A stretch of 64,000 bases of DNA from Pollutibacter soli (GCA_029269725.1 JARJHS010000006.1:342703-406702), one strand, 5' to 3'; numbered from the stretch's first letter, positions 52,145 to 61,675 are shown. Notes: generated by a model from the sequence alone, not told the origin. Numbers and translations: made by a program.

Positions 52145-53014
52145 TCAGAAAAGTTCTACCACCCAGCTTCTCTGCCACACCCGTGAAGGATCCAATAAAA
52201 CCACACCGGGCTTGTCTTTTAATTCACCACTTGCATCAACCTCATCAGCATGGCCCTGCCATGGCTCTATGCAGACAAAAGGAGCAGCATTGGCAGCGGC
52301 CCATATTCCGAGATAAGGCCAACCCGCAATAGTAAAGCGAAAGCCATGCTGGGATTTAGTTGTCTTCAAACTCACCCAGTCTGATTTCAAATGCTTCAGT
52401 ACAACCGCATCTTTAACAAATAAATCGGGGGATAGTTTTAATTTATTCTCATCGATCAGTAATGGTTCATATTGTTTCAACAACAATCCATTCGCCAAAT
52501 TATATCGCCCGCTGGTTTCACGATGTTCAAATTCCAGATAATAATCTTCGTAAGCCAACTGAGATTCCAATGGGACTGCAAATGCAGGATGCGCGCCGAT
52601 ACAAAATAAAAGTTCTTTACTCCCGCTATTTACTACTGTATAATTTACAATCAATGCTGAGTCGACTAATGTATATTTCAATTCCAGTTGAAAATCAAAA
52701 GGAAAAACATGCAGACTCTCATCGTCCGATTTCAAAACGAACTTTGCTTCATTATCACCTGTTTTTACTGCGGTAAAATTTCTTTCCCGCGCAAAACCAT
52801 GCCTTGGTAATTTGTAAGTATTCCCTTCAAAAGTATACTGGTCATTCCTTAGTGAACCGACTATCGGAAACAGTACCGGAGAATGTTTTCCCCACCATCT
52901 GGCATCGCCTTTCCAGATATAATTGAGGCCAATGTCTTTTTTTGTGAGGGTTGTAAGTTCCGCACCCAAAGGATTTATGGTCGCGGAAAGAATTTTATTT
53001 GAAATGGAAACCAT
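52145..53014 (-). CDS. aldose 1-epimerase family protein (LacX-like)
   Basis: A 289-residue cytoplasmic protein of the galactose mutarotase superfamily, LacX subgroup. The N-terminus MVSISNKILSATINPLGAEL has no signal. Family motifs are WKGDARWWGKHSPVLFPIVG, YKLPRHGFARERNF (His of RHGF) and CIGAHPAFAVPL (second His). The late IAGWPYLGIWAAANAAPFVC and IEPWQGHADEVD carry the conserved Glu/Trp. Such proteins interconvert sugar anomers; the sugar is unknown. It is complete. Confidence 0.9.
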   Translation of the reverse strand: MVSISNKILSATINPLGAELTTLTKKDIGLNYIWKGDARWWGKHSPVLFPIVGSLRNDQYTFEGNTYKLPRHGFARERNFTAVKTGDNEAKFVLKSDDESLHVFPFDFQLELKYTLVDSALIVNYTVVNSGSKELLFCIGAHPAFAVPLESQLAYEDYYLEFEHRETSGRYNLANGLLLKQYEPLLIDENKLKLSPDLFVKDAVVLKHLKSDWVSLKTTKSQHGFRFTIAGWPYLGIWAAANAAPFVCIEPWQGHADEVDASGELKDKPGVVLLDPSRVWQRSWVVELF

Positions 53015-53365
53015 GATCAGAATTTTCGGTTATGCGGGATATTTACGTCTGGATACAAAGTGATTCTCTAATCAGATTCTAATCAGCTGCAATTACTATA
53101 CAATTCAAAGAAAAACAATTCCGTACACACCGCGAAAAAATAAGAAACAGAGAACAGAGAACCAGGGTACAGAAGACGGATACAGAAGACGGTGAACAAC
53201 CAAATGCAATTACTGAAAAGTTATTGTTTGTAAATCGTAGGAATGAACTGCATCGCGTATTCTACGATTTACATTATAAACGGTATTTCATCAAATGGGA
53301 ATTGCTGCTATAGGTGGCTGATTGTGCTATCAACACCTGGATTCTGCTACCTGTATTCTCTAAAA
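53015..53365. other. intergenic region with one palindrome
   Basis: About 350 bases. Left of the palindrome is a low-complexity AACAGAGAACAGAGAACCAG and ACAGAAGACGGATACAGAAG tract at about 53145-53190, of the same style as other repeat words in the window. It also holds the epimerase promoter region. No gene is seen. Confidence 0.5.
53230..53272. repeat. degenerate system 2-type palindrome
   Basis: GTAAATCGTAGGAAT and ATTCTACGATTTAC pair with a single bulge around a loop containing TGCATCGCGT, the core half-site also found at 61499. It looks like a partly decayed copy. Confidence 0.65.
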
Positions 53366-55159
53366 TCACTTTGCTGTCTCTTCAAACAGATCCTGCTGTT
53401 GCGTCATCACTTCCCTGTACTGCTCAAATATTCGGGATTTGGAAACAAACCCGATGACTGTCAACTCTGTATCGACGACAGGAAGAAACCATTTTCCCGT
53501 TCTGTCCATTTTTTGCATCACCATCCTGATGGAATCCTGTGAATGAATAACGGTATCTGATTTTTTCATGAGTTGTTTTATAGTCATCGATTTATATAAA
53601 TCTTCTCTGAAAAGGTATTGCCTTACTTCATCCATCGTAATTAATCCTTCAAACCGTTCTTTTTGGTCGACAACTGCAAAAATGGTAATGCTACCTGTTC
53701 TCATTTTCTCAACCAGATCCCCGAGATGCTGGTTTGTCATCAATACAATAAAATTCTTATCGATTACCTGGTCCAGTGTAATTGCTGAAAGAATATTACT
53801 GTCCTTATTTTGTGTAAACACCTCTCCTTCAGAAGCGAGCTTTTTCAACTCCATCGAATGAGGCTCAAAATGTTTTACGATAAAATAGGAGAAGATGGAT
53901 ACCACCATTAAAGGAATGATCAACCAGTAGCCGTTGGTAATTTCAGCAATCAGAAAAATTGCTGTTAATGGTGCATACATTACGCCACTCAGAATTCCTG
54001 CCATACCTACCAGCGCAAAATTGCTTTCAGGTAAACTAAACCATCCTGTTTTGTTGAGTATTCTCGAAAAAAAGAATCCCAGATAGGCACCGGTAAATAG
54101 TGAAGGTGCAAAGTTCCCTCCATTTCCGCCGCTGCCAATGGTTATAGCAGCTGCGACTGGTTTAAATAGTACGATAAATCCTGCCAGCAACAGGAGCCGC
54201 CATTCCGCATCGAAACTTTTCAACAGACCTGTCCGGTTCTGAATATGTTCAGGTGTACCATTTGCAAGAAATCTCACGGTATCGTATCCTTCACCAAACA
54301 AGGGGGGCAAAAAAACATACAGACCAATCAGGATTACGCCACCGATAATGGCTTTTAAATACACATTCGATTTCCAGTCTTTTATCCCGAGTTCAACCTT
54401 CTTAAATACGCGTGCATAATAGACAGCAACAAAACCCGATAAAATTCCAAGCAGGCTATACCAGGGAATATTTCTGAAATTAAAATCGGTGCCCAGGATA
54501 AAATTGAACATCACATCTTCACCGAGTATTATTTTTGAACACAATACTCCTACTACGGCGCTTACCACCAGTGGTATAAAATAGCTTACGATTGTTTCAG
54601 CCATTAATACTTCAATCGCAAAAATAATTCCGGTAATGGGTGCGTTAAAAATGGAAGCAATACCAGCAGCAGCGCCACATGCAATCAATAAAGTGCGTTC
54701 CTGGTAATTAACGCCACTGAGTCTGCCAACCGTTGAACCCCAGGAGGCACCAGTAGCCACGATCGGCGATTCCAATCCTGCTGATCCACCAAGACCAACC
54801 GTGAGTGAACTGGTTAAGACATGGGAATAATTGTTCTGCGAAGGAATAATAGAAGACTTCCGCGCTATCGCGCGTAACACCATCGCAATGCCTTTCTCCA
54901 GCTTTCCTTTAAAGAGGCGCTGAATAACTACAACTGTAGTCAGTAGTCCGACTACAGGATAGATTAAAAACTGATAAGATTCAGGATCTCTGAGAACAAA
55001 AGCCTGGAAGCGATGTACGATTATTTTAAGAAGTACGGCAACCAGCCCCGAAACCAGCCCTGTGATTGCCGCAAGCAGCATCATCAGTTGGATCCGGTTA
55101 AACCTGATACGTAAATACTTTATGACATGCTGATAAGGTTCTGTCAGAAATTTTTTCAA
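53366..55159 (-). CDS. ClC-family chloride channel/transporter with CBS domains
   Basis: A 597-residue membrane protein. The ClC selectivity motifs are GLGGSAGLESPIVATGASWG (the gating Glu is kept, in GLESP rather than GREGP) and GSGGNGGNFAPSLFTGAYLG (GNFAP). About a dozen hydrophobic helices extend to residue 435. A C-terminal pair of CBS domains (about 460-590) contains LDQVIDKNFIVLMTNQHLGD, DEVRQYLFREDLYKSM and IRMVMQKMDRTGKWFLPVVD. The retained gating Glu fits either a channel or a chloride/proton exchanger. CBS domains usually bind nucleotides and regulate the pore. Confidence 0.93.
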   Translation of the reverse strand: MKKFLTEPYQHVIKYLRIRFNRIQLMMLLAAITGLVSGLVAVLLKIIVHRFQAFVLRDPESYQFLIYPVVGLLTTVVVIQRLFKGKLEKGIAMVLRAIARKSSIIPSQNNYSHVLTSSLTVGLGGSAGLESPIVATGASWGSTVGRLSGVNYQERTLLIACGAAAGIASIFNAPITGIIFAIEVLMAETIVSYFIPLVVSAVVGVLCSKIILGEDVMFNFILGTDFNFRNIPWYSLLGILSGFVAVYYARVFKKVELGIKDWKSNVYLKAIIGGVILIGLYVFLPPLFGEGYDTVRFLANGTPEHIQNRTGLLKSFDAEWRLLLLAGFIVLFKPVAAAITIGSGGNGGNFAPSLFTGAYLGFFFSRILNKTGWFSLPESNFALVGMAGILSGVMYAPLTAIFLIAEITNGYWLIIPLMVVSIFSYFIVKHFEPHSMELKKLASEGEVFTQNKDSNILSAITLDQVIDKNFIVLMTNQHLGDLVEKMRTGSITIFAVVDQKERFEGLITMDEVRQYLFREDLYKSMTIKQLMKKSDTVIHSQDSIRMVMQKMDRTGKWFLPVVDTELTVIGFVSKSRIFEQYREVMTQQQDLFEETAK

Positions 55160-55826
55160 CTCAAAATGTTCAGTCGCAAAAATAAATCCTAAGCTGCAAA
55201 AAGCTGACCAGCAGAACAGAAATGAAATACAATTATCAAAATGATATTACTATCCTTCACAATATCAGATTCTCCTGTGTTTTTAAAACCTGATCCCACC
55301 AGATTGCCGGCGTGTTTTTCTGCCAGGATCTGTTGTTTCACACTTGTTTCCGGCTCCTGCCAGCATGTATCTTCGCTCTGATGGATACCGGTATTAATCC
55401 TGACCAGCAGCAGCTGTTGCTGGAAAAAGTTAGCTAACACTTCTGCGGAAGATGATGATGCAGGTGATCGTCCTGGGCGCGCTCAGGACCACTTGCTATT
55501 ATCATCCTCCCCCAAAAAGGTGGTGGAGGCGGGGGAGGGTAGGGAGGGCCCATGAGACTCGCTGCAGAGAAACAGGATTCGACAATTTGAAGACTTTTAC
55601 ATGAAAAAATCATACTTAGTAAAAATCTGTTTTGATCAATTCCTTATCCTGAAGACCAGACCGCCGTGCAAACTTTATTTGTCCGGCGACTATAAACACG
55701 GTTCGGCTGATTTTTCCTATAGATAGTTAACAAAGATAGATTATTCAGTTGCTGTTGTAGAATGGTCGACAAAATACCAGGATATTAGCGCTGAAATGCC
55801 AAACTTTTCCCGTTCCTGTTCCGCAT
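55160..55826. other. long intergenic region with a G-quadruplex motif
   Basis: About 670 bases. At 55531-55548 the plus strand reads GGGGGAGGGTAGGGAGGG, four G-runs with one- and two-base loops, a canonical G4 motif. On the other strand the same DNA encodes a proline-rich 39-codon frame (MGPPYPPPPPPPFWGRMIIA...) from an ATG near 55553. An 83-codon minus-strand frame at 55189-55440 starts only at a GTG and has no recognisable features. I do not call a gene here. Confidence 0.45.
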
Positions 55827-56216
55827 TCAGTTTCCTGTATTCTCAAAATAGGGCACATCGTCCCTTGATTCGTTTGATTTCTGTTGCCAGTATTCCATCG
55901 TTACCACGCGACCACCCGGCGCGCGAAGCAACCTCCCAAAAATGGCATTGGTGGGATTGAATCTAACATCAGTAACACCGATCGTAAATGTTTCAGGCAA
56001 TAGCGGAGGCGGCTCTGGTGGTGTCGCTGCAGGATCAGCAATTTTTGGAGGAGGAGGAGCTTTGGGGGGAGGAGACGGTACGACAACAACTGTATATTTA
56101 TTGAACTCCAGAAGCGATTTCAAAAATGCCACCCGTTGCGGTGTCGCCAGTTTTTCTACTATGGCACATTTGATACCATCAAGCTCTTCAAACAAATGAT
56201 TCTGATTAATTGCCAT
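55827..56216 (-). CDS. proline-rich hypothetical protein at the end of the nuo cluster
   Basis: A 129-residue protein with no signal peptide. An N-terminal helical part (MAINQNHLFEELDGIKCAIV...RVAFLKSLLEFNKYTVVV) is joined by a linker of PSPPPKAPPPP and PPEPPPLLPE to a C-terminal part (TFTIGVTDVRFNPTNAIFGR...VVTMEYWQQK). No family is recognised. It starts 13 bases after the nuoN stop on the same strand, so it may be co-transcribed with nuo, but nothing links it to complex I. Confidence 0.6.
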   Translation of the reverse strand: MAINQNHLFEELDGIKCAIVEKLATPQRVAFLKSLLEFNKYTVVVVPSPPPKAPPPPKIADPAATPPEPPPLLPETFTIGVTDVRFNPTNAIFGRLLRAPGGRVVTMEYWQQKSNESRDDVPYFENTGN

Positions 56217-56229
56217 GCGCAGAAATATT

Positions 56230-57630
56230 TCAGATACTTATCCTTTGTATATAATCATAGATCCAGCTAAAGACACCACCAAGTAAAATGCCCGCAGTAC
56301 AAACGATCAATGTAAATCTGTCGCTTCGCGCTGTTTTTAATTCCGGCATTGCATGATCCGCATCTTCCATAAACATCAGCTTCACAATCTGCAAATAGTA
56401 ATACAACGACACCACCATATTCAATGCAGCGATCAGGATAAACCAGACATGACCCGAATATGCACCTGTTCCGATAAGAAAAATTTTACCAAAAAATCCA
56501 GCGGCCGGTGGAATACCTGCGAGGGAAAACAATGCCAATGCCAGCATCCATGCAAGAAAAGGATTTGACTGGCGAAGTCCCTTTAATCGTTTAATATCCT
56601 CGATTCCCGCATGATCATACAAAACGCCAGCGACAACAAATGCAGCGAGATTGGAAAAAAGATACACAAGAATAAAATAAGTCACAGCCGTGGTTGCCGT
56701 AACCGGAACACCCACCATCGCCACTAAAATAAATCCTACCTGAGCAATCGAGGAAAATGCAAGGAATCGTTTGATATTATGCTGACGAATTGCAAATAGA
56801 TTTCCTATAATCATAGTTGCCAGTGAAAATGCGACCAGCAACCAGTGCCAGACTGCTTCATATCTGGAAAACACCTTAAACAAAAGTGTCAGCAGTACAA
56901 AAGCCATGGTTCCTTTGGATATGACAGAAAGAAAAGCTGTTACTGGCAAAGGAGATCCTTCATACACATCGGCCGTCCACAAATGGAAAGGAACAACAGA
57001 TAATTTGAATGCAAAAGCACTGAATATAAAAACCAGAGCGAGAATGGGAAATCCTGTAATCACGTCTGAAGTGCCGACAATATCGAATTGCAGACTTCCG
57101 GTAGCACCATAAAAAAGAGATATCCCAAATAACAATACGCCGGAAGAAAATGCAGATGATAAAATCAGCTTCATCGCAGCTTCCGAAGACTTCTTTTTTT
57201 CCAGTTCAAAATTGGCAAGCGCGGTGAGAGGTAATGTTGACAATTCCAATGAGAGATACAACATCAGCAGATTTCCAGACGATAAAAGAAAATACATACC
57301 TAACAATGAAGATAAAATCAACACAAAAAATTCCGTAAGGTGTGCATGTTTTCTGAACCAACCGCTGAAAGAAAGGGAGATCAGGTACACCCCAAGGCTA
57401 AGGGTGGTTTTCTGAAAACCTATGAGCGGACTATTGACAAATAGCGAACCGAAAATTGAGCCTCTTGTATTTCCTATCGCTGAAACAAAAACATTAATTA
57501 ACAGCAGGACCTGCACCAACGACAATATCTTTTCATTCGCCAAACCTTTACCCAATTTGAAGAGTAAAAGAGTGAAGATGATCAAAGTGATCAGCAGCTC
57601 GGATTTCATCAATATTAAAAAATCGGGCAT
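56230..57630 (-). CDS. nuoN: NADH-quinone oxidoreductase subunit N
   Basis: A 466-residue antiporter-like membrane subunit of complex I, about 14 helices. Typical segments are LSLELSTLPLTALANFELEK, KLSVVPFHLWTADVYEGSPL (the conserved Lys/His and PxxxWxPDVYEG-like motif), NIKRFLAFSSIAQVGFILVA and LFSLAGIPPAAGFFGKIFLI. It is the distal proton-translocating subunit, in the inner membrane. The start is 16 bases after the nuoM stop. Confidence 0.95.
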   Translation of the reverse strand: MPDFLILMKSELLITLIIFTLLLFKLGKGLANEKILSLVQVLLLINVFVSAIGNTRGSIFGSLFVNSPLIGFQKTTLSLGVYLISLSFSGWFRKHAHLTEFFVLILSSLLGMYFLLSSGNLLMLYLSLELSTLPLTALANFELEKKKSSEAAMKLILSSAFSSGVLLFGISLFYGATGSLQFDIVGTSDVITGFPILALVFIFSAFAFKLSVVPFHLWTADVYEGSPLPVTAFLSVISKGTMAFVLLTLLFKVFSRYEAVWHWLLVAFSLATMIIGNLFAIRQHNIKRFLAFSSIAQVGFILVAMVGVPVTATTAVTYFILVYLFSNLAAFVVAGVLYDHAGIEDIKRLKGLRQSNPFLAWMLALALFSLAGIPPAAGFFGKIFLIGTGAYSGHVWFILIAALNMVVSLYYYLQIVKLMFMEDADHAMPELKTARSDRFTLIVCTAGILLGGVFSWIYDYIQRISI

Positions 57631-57646
57631 AGATCTCTATTGTTTG

Positions 57647-59134
57647 TTATCCGGTGGCCATCTGTTTTATAATTTCCTGCGTCGCCGGATTTACAAGTTT
57701 GTACAACACAAAAGGTAAAACTCCCATGATCACGATTCCTGCTATCAGAATAACCGCTGCCAGCTTTTCATTCCACATCGCTTTCGGCAACTCTTCAAAT
57801 TCTCTGTTCTTAACTGGTCCCATAACAGTGGAGCCAATCGCGCGAAGTATGTAGACAGCTGTAATTACAATGGACATACAGGCCAATACAGTTACCACAC
57901 GATAAATTGTTTCGGGTCTTTCCCAACCGCCCATAAACACTGTCATCTCCGCGGGGAATCCACTTAAGCCAGGTAAACCAAGAGAACAAAGCCCGGCAAT
58001 AAACATTGCTGCGGAAATGAATGGGATCGTCTTCAGCAATCCCCCCATTTCACTCACCTTTCGCGTATGCGTACGAGCGTACATCATCCCGATCACTGCG
58101 AAGAAAAGTGCCGTCATCAACCCGTGAGATACCATCTGAAATACTGCACCATTGATTCCCGATTTCGTCAGCATTCCGATTCCCAGTAAAACAAAACCGC
58201 AGTGACTGATGGAAGAATAGGCATTGATGTATTTCAGATCGGTCTGCATCATGGTCGCAAATGCACCATATACAATAGCGATGGCAGCGAGTATGACAAT
58301 CACAATGCTGTAATGCTGTGCGGCTTCAGGCATTAAGGTTGTGGCAACCCGCAGACAACCATAGCCTCCGAGCTTCATGGAGATTCCAGCAAGAAACATG
58401 GAACCTGCAGTGGGTGCAGACGAGTGACCGTCCGGCACCCAGGTATGAAATGGAAAAATGGCAGTAAAAATGCCAAAGCCAACAAATACCAACGGAAATA
58501 AAATCAATTGTGATTGTAGAGGAAGTGGATTTGATAGAATGGTTACGAAGTCAAAACTCCTTTTTCCGATCGGCATCTGGTAATACATAAATAGAATGCC
58601 AACCAGGATCAGTGCAGAGCCTGCCATCAGCATCAACGCTAGCTTATTTGCACTGTAATTTTTATTACCACTTCCCCATATACCGATCAGCATGAATTTG
58701 GGAATAACAGCAATTTCGAGGAAACAAAAAAGTGTGAAAAGATCCAGCGAAATAAAAAATCCATATGCACCCGACGCAAGTAGTAGAAGCAAAATGAAAA
58801 ACTCTTTCCCCTGCTTTTCGATGTTCCATGAAACAAGAATACCTGCAGTCACTACGAGCGATGTCAGCAGGATCATTGCAACGCTGATGCCGTCAACTCC
58901 AAAATGCAGACTCGCGTTCCAGCTGCTGAACCATTCTATTTTTTCATCAAAAAGAAATAAGCTGCTGTTTCCCTCCCTTCGTTGCTCCGCAAATGAAACA
59001 GTCAGTAAAGCCACCGCCATCATTTGCAATATTGTACCCGCCAAACTCACGAACTTCGTGTGCTTTGCAGGCAAAAGAATTACCAGCAATGCTGTGATAA
59101 CCGGTAGAGCAGGTAATAACCAGAGCGGCAACAT
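57647..59134 (-). CDS. nuoM: NADH-quinone oxidoreductase subunit M
   Basis: A 495-residue antiporter-like subunit. Family segments are FLEIAVIPKFMLIGIWGSGN, FPFHTWVPDGHSSAPTAGSM, LKYINAYSSISHCGFVLLGI and LGLPGLSGFPAEMTVFMGGW. The conserved Glu of the proton channel lies in FCFLEIAVIPK. Gaps of 3 (from nuoL) and 16 bases (to nuoN) show one operon. Confidence 0.96.
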   Translation of the reverse strand: MLPLWLLPALPVITALLVILLPAKHTKFVSLAGTILQMMAVALLTVSFAEQRREGNSSLFLFDEKIEWFSSWNASLHFGVDGISVAMILLTSLVVTAGILVSWNIEKQGKEFFILLLLLASGAYGFFISLDLFTLFCFLEIAVIPKFMLIGIWGSGNKNYSANKLALMLMAGSALILVGILFMYYQMPIGKRSFDFVTILSNPLPLQSQLILFPLVFVGFGIFTAIFPFHTWVPDGHSSAPTAGSMFLAGISMKLGGYGCLRVATTLMPEAAQHYSIVIVILAAIAIVYGAFATMMQTDLKYINAYSSISHCGFVLLGIGMLTKSGINGAVFQMVSHGLMTALFFAVIGMMYARTHTRKVSEMGGLLKTIPFISAAMFIAGLCSLGLPGLSGFPAEMTVFMGGWERPETIYRVVTVLACMSIVITAVYILRAIGSTVMGPVKNREFEELPKAMWNEKLAAVILIAGIVIMGVLPFVLYKLVNPATQEIIKQMATG

Positions 59135-59137
59135 TTA

Positions 59138-61069
59138 TTAGTTTCTGTTTATAAAAAAAATAATGATCAATACAGATGCAATTACGGTGAACAGGTATAC
59201 CATCCCGTACAATTGCACTTTCCCTGATTGCAATTTTTTTATTTTGCTGGCAAGTCCTATTGTTGAATTGCCGGAAAAATTCACAAGTGCATTAACAACG
59301 TTTTTATCAAACCATGCAGCGGGTTTTCCGATACCATTCATGATAACTTTCTTCGTCAGGAACAACCACACCTCATCGATATAAAATTTATGATATGCTG
59401 CTTTGTACAAATTTCCAAGGCGTTGTGAAACTTCCTGCGGTCTGTTGCCTGGTGCATTATACAACCACGCAGCTGTCGACACCCCTAATATTGCAAGCAG
59501 AACAGGCGCTATCGAAAACACAAGGTGAAGTTCTGTGGCTAAAGGTCGTCCGTCAGAACTAACAAATCTTCCGAAAGGAATAAGCCCCAACACCACAGAA
59601 CCGGCTGCAAGTACAAAAAGCGGTACCATTTGTCCTGCGCTTCCTTCTCTGTGTTCAGGTTGATGAAGATGTTTATTGCTATTTCTGAAAATCAGGAAAT
59701 ACAATCGGAACATATAGAATGCAGTCAGGGCAGAAGTAAAAAGCGCGATCCAATACACCGGTTTGTTTCGCTCCCATGCTGCGAGCAAAATTTCTTCTTT
59801 ACTGAAAAAACCTGCAAACGGCGGAATGCCAGCAATTGCAAGACAGGCAATCAGGAAACTGATATGTGTCAGTGGCATACTTTTTCTCAAGCCACCCATC
59901 TTACTTACTTCATTGCTGTGCACTTCGTGAATCACAAGTCCTGCACAAAGAAATAAAAGCGCTTTAAAGAATGCATGTGTAAACAGATGAAATTGAGATG
60001 CTGTAAAACCAAGCCCTTCTTCGCCAAAACCGGAAACGCCAAGAGAAAACATCATGAACCCGATCTGTGACATCGTGGAATAAGCCAATACTCTTTTAAT
60101 ATCTGTTTGAGTACATGCAATAATTGCAGCAATCAATGCAGAAAACACACCGACATATGCAATCAGGTTTAGTATTTCAGGAGCTGAAAAATAATAGACG
60201 GGGAATAATCTTGCTACCAGGAATACGCCCGCCACCACCATCGTTGCGGCATGTATCAATGCTGAAACAGGTGTCGGACCTTCCATCGCATCGGGCAACC
60301 ACACATGCAATGGAAACATCGCGCTCTTACCGGCGCCTCCGATAAAAACCAGCAGCATGGCCCAGGAAATGGTAGAAATACCGAGCCATGCAGATGAGGT
60401 AGAAACTGATGCTGATTTACCATGACCAAATTGTCCGATGATCGCCTCAAAATCCAGTGATTTCGCTTCGAAAGCAAGAATCAGAATTCCGATCAGTAAT
60501 CCAAGGTCTGCAAATCGTGTAATGATAAACGCTTTTTTTGCCGCTGCAACTGCAGAAGGTTTTTGATAATAAAAACCAATCAGCAGGAATGAGGAGACGC
60601 CGACCAATTCCCAGAAAATATACATCTGGAAAATATTTGACGACATCACCAGCGCCAGCATGGAAAATGTAAATAAACCGAGGTATGAAAAATATATATT
60701 AAATCGTTGCTCCCCTTTCAGATAACAGATACTGTAGCTGTGCACCATCAGGGAGATAAAACTAATCACCACCATCATCATGACCGCAACCGGATCAAGC
60801 AGCAATCCCATTTTAATTGAAATTTCCGGCGTGAATTGCAGCCACTCATATTCTGTAACCAGTATTTTCCTGTAAGCGCCACCACTACCGCCATACACAA
60901 AGAAATAGTCGTACGCTGTCAGTAAAGCTGCTCCAGCAGAAACAAGTATCGCCCCGGTGCCGATGGCCCCTGCCCATCGTTTAATAAAGTTTCCGTTTGC
61001 AAGCCCCAATAAAAGAAAGGCCGCAAATGGCATTATTGGAATCAGCAGTATCAATATCAGCTCCGGCAT
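59138..61069 (-). CDS. nuoL: NADH-quinone oxidoreductase subunit L
   Basis: A 643-residue subunit, the largest of the antiporter-like subunits, with the long C-terminal lateral helix region (KAAYHKFYIDEVWLFLTKKV ... VYLFTVIASVLIIIFFINRN). Core segments are FWELVGVSSFLLIGFYYQKP, AMFPLHVWLPDAMEGPTPVS, ALIHAATMVVAGVFLVARLF and DIKRVLAYSTMSQIGFMMFS. The length is typical. It lies 13 bases after nuoK. Confidence 0.97.
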   Translation of the reverse strand: MPELILILLIPIMPFAAFLLLGLANGNFIKRWAGAIGTGAILVSAGAALLTAYDYFFVYGGSGGAYRKILVTEYEWLQFTPEISIKMGLLLDPVAVMMMVVISFISLMVHSYSICYLKGEQRFNIYFSYLGLFTFSMLALVMSSNIFQMYIFWELVGVSSFLLIGFYYQKPSAVAAAKKAFIITRFADLGLLIGILILAFEAKSLDFEAIIGQFGHGKSASVSTSSAWLGISTISWAMLLVFIGGAGKSAMFPLHVWLPDAMEGPTPVSALIHAATMVVAGVFLVARLFPVYYFSAPEILNLIAYVGVFSALIAAIIACTQTDIKRVLAYSTMSQIGFMMFSLGVSGFGEEGLGFTASQFHLFTHAFFKALLFLCAGLVIHEVHSNEVSKMGGLRKSMPLTHISFLIACLAIAGIPPFAGFFSKEEILLAAWERNKPVYWIALFTSALTAFYMFRLYFLIFRNSNKHLHQPEHREGSAGQMVPLFVLAAGSVVLGLIPFGRFVSSDGRPLATELHLVFSIAPVLLAILGVSTAAWLYNAPGNRPQEVSQRLGNLYKAAYHKFYIDEVWLFLTKKVIMNGIGKPAAWFDKNVVNALVNFSGNSTIGLASKIKKLQSGKVQLYGMVYLFTVIASVLIIIFFINRN

Positions 61070-61082
61070 AAGTTTGAAAGGG

Positions 61083-61397
61083 TTAGTACTTCATTTCTTC
61101 AGCGGCGTTCACATCAATGGTGTTATGACTACGATATAAATTGATAATAATAGCGATCGCCAGCGCAGCTTCAGCGGCAGCAATCGCAATAATGAACAAA
61201 GTAAAAAACACACCATCCAGTTTCTCAGGCCATACGTATTTATTAAATGCGATGAAATTCAGACAAACACTATTTAATATCAGTTCGATGCTCATCAGGA
61301 TTGTAATGAGGTTCCTTCTTGTAAAAAAACCATACACGCCAATAAAAAACAGCGCAGTGCTGATGAAGAGGATATGGTATAATCCGGGGGTGTTCAT
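61083..61397 (-). CDS. nuoK: NADH-quinone oxidoreductase subunit K
   Basis: A 104-residue, three-helix subunit. MNTPGLYHILFISTALFFIG is followed by FTRRNLITILMSIELILNSV (with the conserved Glu) and FFTLFIIAIAAAEAALAIAI (second conserved Glu). Complete and of normal length. Its start codon is directly preceded by a tandem 7-bp repeat (CAACGAA on this strand) that ends exactly at the ATG, which is unusual for a tightly packed operon. Confidence 0.96.
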   Translation of the reverse strand: MNTPGLYHILFISTALFFIGVYGFFTRRNLITILMSIELILNSVCLNFIAFNKYVWPEKLDGVFFTLFIIAIAAAEAALAIAIIINLYRSHNTIDVNAAEEMKY

Positions 61398-61481
61398 TTC
61401 GTTGTTCGTTGTTCGTTGTTCGTTGTTCGTTGTTCGTTGTTCGTTGTTCGTTGTTCGTTGTTCGTTGTTCGTTGTTCGTTG
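61398..61481. repeat. twelve tandem copies of TTCGTTG directly upstream of nuoK
   Basis: 84 bases made of exactly twelve copies of the 7-bp unit TTCGTTG with no variation. It ends at the base next to the nuoK start codon, so on the nuoK strand the leader is (CAACGAA)12 then ATG. No Shine-Dalgarno-like sequence is visible in it. Shorter copies of the same word are found near 25.3 kb. Because the unit is 7 bases, slippage would change the leader length. Confidence 0.95.
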
Positions 61482-61520
61482 ATCGTAGAGACGCGATGCA
61501 TCGCGTCTCTACGATCAACG
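61477..61520. repeat. perfect 44-bp palindrome in the nuoJ-nuoK gap
   Basis: CGTTGATCGTAGAGACGCGA and its complement, joined at TGCA, with no mismatch. It is joined to the tandem TTCGTTG tract (the last unit overlaps it). It is the best-preserved relative of the palindromes at 23114, 47570 and 53230. Confidence 0.95.
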
Positions 61521-61568
61521 GCAAACGGTTTTCAGTTTCTGTTTTCAGTTTTCTGCATCCTTCTTTTC

Positions 61569-61598
61569 CATAGACACAACGCATGCGCTATCCCTACA
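61569..61598. repeat. decayed system 2-type palindrome
   Basis: CATAGACACAACGCATGCGC followed by TATCCCTAC. The GCATGC centre and the AGACA...TCCCTAC flanks match the palindrome inside the transposase pseudogene, but the arms pair poorly. Confidence 0.55.
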
Positions 61599-61675
61599 AA
61601 AAAAACCTGACATTAAAATGTTCCTGTTCCCTGCTTACTATTGCCTGGCTGTTACTACTTACCACTTACTACTTA

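Noticed and set aside
55189..55440. An 83-codon minus-strand gene
   Set aside because: It begins only at GTG, has no recognisable domain or signal, and shares its region with other chance frames.
61270..61584. A 104-codon frame containing repeated TTNNEQR
   Set aside because: It is the 7-bp tandem repeat read three ways in turn and overlaps nuoK on the same strand in another frame.
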